The position numbers were made by a program, and so were the translations under genes. Source: Saprospiraceae bacterium (GTDB taxonomy: Bacteria; Bacteroidota; Bacteroidia; Chitinophagales; Saprospiraceae). Taken from it: a stretch of 35,734 nt of DNA. This document shows, piece by piece, positions 33,043-35,734 of this stretch. The notes under the pieces are model-generated. The model did not search any database. It was not told where the DNA came from and saw nothing but the letters and a program-made list of their open reading frames with translations. The stretch spans positions 1 to 35,734 of the forward strand of contig JANQPA010000117.1 of the NCBI GenBank assembly GCA_028285545.1, written 5' to 3'. How positions within the stretch are numbered: position 1 is the stretch's first letter; each line of letters opens with the position of its first letter.

Positions 33043-33114
33043 AGCTAACAAGGGCTATACACCATGCCTGCTTCGCGAGCTTGCAGCCACAGGCGTACAG
33101 CCGTGGCGTTGTGC
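33043..33114 (+). other. attC4 (after the MNT/HEPN cassette)
   Basis: R'' AGCTAAC (33043-33049) is the exact complement of the cassette's 5' junction GTTAGCT. L'' GGCTATACACC (33053-33063) pairs with GGCGTACAGCC (33092-33102) in 9 of 11 positions. R' is GTTGTGC (33108-33114). Length 72 bp. A competing GCCAC/GTGGC stem is also possible. Confidence 0.85.
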
Positions 33115-33138
33115 TTCATTATGACCAATCAATAAGTA

Positions 33139-33870
33139 ATGATAAAATTTTTCAGAAAAATTCGTCAAAATCTTCTTTCTGAAGGTAAAACTAGAAAATA
33201 TATCAAGTATGCTATAGGCGAAATAATTCTAGTAGTAATTGGAATTTTAATTGCACTTCAGATCAATAATTTGAATGAAAAACATAAACAAACTGCGTAT
33301 GAATTAGCTCAATTATCCAACTTAAGTACCGAAATAATTTCTATGAAAGAATTTCTGAATACTCAAATAGGCTATTTTGAGCTGGCCAAAGTCGGCAATG
33401 AAGCTATTTTAAGAGTAATGGAGTCTGACAAGCCAATATCGATTAGCTCCGACTCTATAAATAGCCTATTTAATTCGGCATTAGATACCGATCTTGTAAC
33501 CAGTGAGAGACTTAGCTTAAAAACAAAAGTTGATTTTAAACTACTGCCCAAAGAATCACAAAGTGATCTCGAAAACTTTTTATTCGATTGGCGGCATTTT
33601 GCTGAAAGAATCGGTGCAGATTTCCAGTTAATTGAAGACAATAGAGAGGATGACCTACAAAGAGCGATGATTAACAAAGGAATACCAGGATGGCAAGTGC
33701 TTTTCCGAAATTATGATCCCCCCAATTTTTCAATTAATTATCAGACATTACTTCAGAGCAGCGAGGTATATGCCATTTTATACTACAGACTTAAGCGCAT
33801 TGAAGGAATTATTGGAGACTTAAACGATGGTATTGGAAGCTTAGATAAGATGCTTTCAGAAATAAATTAA
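33139..33870 (+). CDS. DUF6090-like membrane protein (cassette 5)
   Basis: A 243-residue protein of unknown function. The N-terminus (MIKFFRKIRQNLLSEGKTRKY, then KYAIGEIILVVIGILIALQINNLNE) is the hallmark of a family very common in Bacteroidota, which I recall as DUF6090. It has a basic cytoplasmic N-terminus, one membrane helix (~26-43), and a helical C-terminal domain that would face the periplasm. No enzymatic motif is visible. It begins 24 nt after the attC4 core without a visible promoter. Its presence as a single-gene cassette suggests this family travels by integrons. Confidence 0.82.
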   Translation: MIKFFRKIRQNLLSEGKTRKYIKYAIGEIILVVIGILIALQINNLNEKHKQTAYELAQLSNLSTEIISMKEFLNTQIGYFELAKVGNEAILRVMESDKPISISSDSINSLFNSALDTDLVTSERLSLKTKVDFKLLPKESQSDLENFLFDWRHFAERIGADFQLIEDNREDDLQRAMINKGIPGWQVLFRNYDPPNFSINYQTLLQSSEVYAILYYRLKRIEGIIGDLNDGIGSLDKMLSEIN

Positions 33871-33910
33871 AACGGAATAAAAACTTAAACCCTAGAATAT
33901 CAAAAACGAA

Positions 33911-33970
33911 GCACAACAAGACCTCTACGCAATCCCTTTGGTATACTGCGCATAGCCATGACCGTTCTCA
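33911..33970 (+). other. attC5 (after the DUF6090 cassette)
   Basis: R'' GCACAAC (33911-33917) is the exact complement of the cassette's 5' junction GTTGTGC; extended, GAAGCACAAC matches GTTGTGCTTC over 10 bases. CTACGCA (33925-33931) pairs with TGCGCATAG (33947-33955), leaving two unpaired bases. R' is GTTCTCA (33964-33970). Length 60 bp. Confidence 0.85.
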
Positions 33971-33989
33971 GCAAGCAAAATCAAAAAAG

Positions 33990-34829
33990 ATGAACAAAGA
34001 AACAAATCGGAACGAAAAAATTTGGGATGAATTAGCACGGAATGGAGTTCCGTGTTCACAACCTAAACTTGAATTAACTCCCGAAAAAGCCAAAAAATAT
34101 ATCAACGAGAATGGGTTTTATGAGGATAATTTAGAGGGAAAAAATATTCTGTGTCTGGGCGGGGGTGGAGGACAACAAAGTATTGGATTTGCCCTATTGG
34201 GAGCAAATGTTACTGTCGTGGATTTTAGCATGGAACAATTAGAAAAAGATAAATTAGCGGCAAGATTCTATCAGAAAGAGATAAGAACAATGAAATCGGA
34301 CATGAGGGACTTGTCATTTTTTGAAAATGAAGAATTTGATATTGTTTATCAACCATATTCAATTAACTATATTCCAAGTGTAGAAAGAGTGTTTAATGAA
34401 GTATCAAGAGTTCTGAAACAGGGGGGATTATATGACCTTATGTTCCATAATCCATATATACATGGTTCATGGAAATGTGGATGCTGGGAAGGAGAATGGA
34501 AAAAAGAAGAATTATGGGAAGGCAAAGGCTATCCGATATGGCAACCATATAAGGACGGATATCCGATAGAAATTATTGACCCAAATTGGCGTTTTACAAA
34601 TTTAGAAAATAATAAAGTAAAAATAGGCAGCCCACAAGAATTCAGGCTTACCATGTCAACCATTATAAATGGATTAATCAATAGAGATTTAGAAATACTT
34701 ACTTTTAAGGAGGAAATAGGTTCAGATTATGAAAGTAAACCTGGGACTTGGGAGCATTACACATCTTGTGCTCCTCCTTGGATTTACATACTGAGCAAAA
34801 AGAAAATGCAAGCTGAGAACAAAGCATAA
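33990..34829 (+). CDS. Class I SAM-dependent methyltransferase (cassette 6)
   Basis: A 279-residue cytoplasmic enzyme. The Rossmann domain (~45-150) has motif I ILCLGGGGGQQSIGFALLGA, the acidic tip of strand 2 in VTVVDFSMEQLE, an Asp in MKSDMRDLSFF that would hold the adenine, and motif IV FDIVYQPYSINYI. A Trp/Cys-rich insert follows (WKCGCWEGEWKKEELWEGKG), which may shape the substrate site. The C-terminal ~40 residues include TWEHYTSCAPPWIYIL, seen in methyltransferases of small molecules. Substrate unknown. The start is 19 nt after the attC5 core, too close for a promoter. The end overlaps attC6 by 16 nt. Confidence 0.88.
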   Translation: MNKETNRNEKIWDELARNGVPCSQPKLELTPEKAKKYINENGFYEDNLEGKNILCLGGGGGQQSIGFALLGANVTVVDFSMEQLEKDKLAARFYQKEIRTMKSDMRDLSFFENEEFDIVYQPYSINYIPSVERVFNEVSRVLKQGGLYDLMFHNPYIHGSWKCGCWEGEWKKEELWEGKGYPIWQPYKDGYPIEIIDPNWRFTNLENNKVKIGSPQEFRLTMSTIINGLINRDLEILTFKEEIGSDYESKPGTWEHYTSCAPPWIYILSKKKMQAENKA

Positions 34830-34880
34830 AATGTTCATGTGTCCTATGCGGGCACACGCCATTTATGCCAACCGTTACAC
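34814..34880 (+). other. attC6 (overlaps the methyltransferase stop)
   Basis: R'' TGAGAAC (34814-34820) is the exact complement of the cassette's 5' junction GTTCTCA and lies inside the methyltransferase coding sequence; the stop codon is within L''. GCATAAAATG (34824-34833) pairs with CATTTATGC (34860-34868), leaving one unpaired A. The central loop shares CCTATGCGGGC with attC3. R' is GTTACAC (34874-34880). Length 67 bp. Confidence 0.88.
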
Positions 34881-34933
34881 GCCAGGGAAGAGGTGACGAG
34901 AAAACAAAAAAAAACCGACTTGGAAGACCTTGA

Positions 34934-35025
34934 GGTTGTGTAAAAACTAAAATTTTTAAAAATTTTAGTTTTTCCTTTAATATGTAATTCTAACTTTAAA
35001 AGCAGTAAAGATTTTTTACACAACC
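34934..35025. repeat. 92-bp inverted-repeat element (MITE-like) with a perfect palindrome
   Basis: GGTTGTGTAAAAA (34934-34946) and TTTTTACACAACC (35013-35025) are perfect 13-bp inverted ends. Inside, 34942-34973 is a perfect 32-bp A/T-rich palindrome. No transposase and no clear target duplication are seen. It lies 53 nt after attC6 and 46 nt before the S9 gene, and might also act as a terminator. Confidence 0.55.
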
Positions 35026-35071
35026 CCAGCAGTATAAGATTATTTTACTAGACAGTTACTAAAGCAAACAC

Positions 35072-35734
35072 ATGAAACAGATCTCTTTTTGGCAAACATG
35101 GGTAGTGGCAGGCTTACTGATGGCGATGCCCGCAACAGTCGCAGCACAGGAAGGTGAGCTCACTCTTGATGACCTGTTCGCAACGCCAAAACTGACGGGA
35201 ACAACCCCATCCCGGCCTGCGTGGGCACCGAACAGCGAGCACTTCGCCTTTTCCTGGAGTGAACCAGGAAATCCTGGACGTGGCCTCTGGGTATCCACAA
35301 GCGATGGGAAGGAAGTGCGCCTCAGTTCCAATACAGCATCCGCGTCAGTGCGCGATATTGTCTGGACCGACGCGAACACAATCTTCAGCCTGCGAGGTAA
35401 CAACCTATGGCAGACATCGCTGAGCCAAGGAGACGACCTCCAGTTTATGTCCGTCGAGGCAGGTGCACGTAACCTGTCGATATCGCCAAACGGCAACCAA
35501 GCGGCATATATACGGAACGGTGACCTGTGGCTTGCTGACTTCCCTTCCAAACAGAATCGCCAGCTCACCAAGATCGGCATCGCCAGTCTCTCGAGCTTAG
35601 GGAAGGGGCGCTACAGCCGACCGGAACGTGAAATTGGTCCAGGCATCTGGAGTGGGCCAACGTACAAGTGGTCCCCGGATGGCAAGACAATCGCGTTTCA
35701 CGCCGTTGACCGACGCGAGATGCGAAAGGTGCCG
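35072..35734 (+). CDS. 5' part of a GC-rich S9 family (DPP-IV-like) peptidase
   Basis: The frame from ATG 35072 is open to the right edge (221 codons) without a stop. The N-terminus has a signal peptide (WVVAGLLMAMPATVAAQEG). The rest is a WD/TolB-like beta-propeller as in the N-terminal domain of dipeptidyl-peptidase IV (PAWAPNSEHFAFSW, LSISPNGNQAAYIRNGDLWL, YKWSPDGKTIAFHAVDRRE). The catalytic Ser/Asp/His domain would lie outside the window. Base composition changes sharply: a block I counted (35161-35220) has 35 G/C of 60, against visibly AT-rich neighbours, and codons end mostly in G/C. This points to transfer from a GC-rich donor. It may be a seventh cassette, a neighbouring insertion, or an assembly join. 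Confidence 0.8.
   Translation, partial: MKQISFWQTWVVAGLLMAMPATVAAQEGELTLDDLFATPKLTGTTPSRPAWAPNSEHFAFSWSEPGNPGRGLWVSTSDGKEVRLSSNTASASVRDIVWTDANTIFSLRGNNLWQTSLSQGDDLQFMSVEAGARNLSISPNGNQAAYIRNGDLWLADFPSKQNRQLTKIGIASLSSLGKGRYSRPEREIGPGIWSGPTYKWSPDGKTIAFHAVDRREMRKVP

Larger units (their letters stand above)
28597..34880 (+). mobile_element. Integron with reverse-oriented integrase remnant and six complete gene cassettes
   Basis: The layout is integrase remnant, attI-like core at 29164-29170, then six attC sites of 60-72 bp. All cassette genes lie on the plus strand. Cassette limits, cut after the G of each GTT core, are: C1 29165-29691 (RidA-like), C2 29692-30908 (Fic), C3 30909-31966 (hydrolase), C4 31967-33108 (MNT/HEPN), C5 33109-33964 (DUF6090-like), C6 33965-34874 (methyltransferase). 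A partial C7 begins at 34875. For C2-C6 the R'' box is an exact 7/7 reverse complement of that cassette's own 5' junction; for C1 it is 6/7. This pattern is expected only of integron cassettes. The integrase reads in the same direction as the cassettes, as in the 'reverse' integrons described from Treponema and Planctomycetes. Confidence 0.88.

Noticed and set aside
35059-35580. A 173-codon minus-strand frame at the right end
   Set aside because: It is the shadow of the GC-rich S9 peptidase on the plus strand, which has a signal peptide and propeller motifs; long antisense frames are common in GC-rich genes.

Overview
The window looks like a chromosomal or metagenomic contig from a Bacteroidota bacterium, probably near Saprospiraceae/Lewinellaceae (the phylum is well supported, the family is a guess). 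The evidence is a type IX secretion sorting domain on the first protein, promoters of the Bacteroidota TTG/TAnnTTTG type, many lipoproteins and envelope proteins typical of the phylum (spondin, DM13, TPR-CHAT, Asp-box repeat protein, stand-alone MacB-like permease), a DUF6090-type protein, and low-to-moderate GC. I saw no tRNA, rRNA or CRISPR array.

Positions 1-28576 are an ordinary host backbone. In order: the 3' end of a T9SS-secreted protein, a short-chain dehydrogenase, a TPR protein, an NlpC/P60 lipoprotein, an azoreductase, a 1069-residue Asp-box (sortilin-like) exported protein, an FtsX/MacB-type permease and an M1 aminopeptidase. A minus-strand envelope cluster follows (spondin lipoprotein, Ig-like/DM13 lipoprotein, outer-membrane barrel), facing a plus-strand OmpR/histidine-kinase pair across a 387-nt divergent gap. 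Next come an OmpA-like lipoprotein, a PKD/barrel protein paired with a membrane-anchored TPR-CHAT protease, an M61 peptidase and a PLP-dependent decarboxylase. Gaps here hold long perfect hairpins (terminators) and at least three families of dispersed short repeats.

Positions 28591-35734 are the accessory region and the main finding: an integron with an array of gene cassettes. A tyrosine-recombinase remnant (28597-29121) is followed by a canonical GTTAGGT core (29164-29170) and six attC sites (29630, 30849, 31906, 33043, 33911, 34814). These delimit six complete cassettes: RidA-like; wHTH-Fic; alpha/beta hydrolase lipoprotein; a two-gene XRE-MNT/HEPN toxin-antitoxin; DUF6090-like; SAM methyltransferase. 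For cassettes 2-6 the R'' box of each attC is the exact reverse complement of the first seven bases at that cassette's own 5' junction, as expected of excised and reinserted circles. The integrase reads in the same direction as the cassettes ('reverse' layout) and seems to have lost the middle of the protein, so the array may now be immobile in cis.

After the last attC there is a 92-bp inverted-repeat element with a 32-bp perfect palindrome, then the start of a markedly GC-rich S9 (DPP-IV-like) peptidase gene that runs off the window. This gene is either a seventh, foreign cassette or the far side of the array; its own attC, if present, should carry GTGTAAC.
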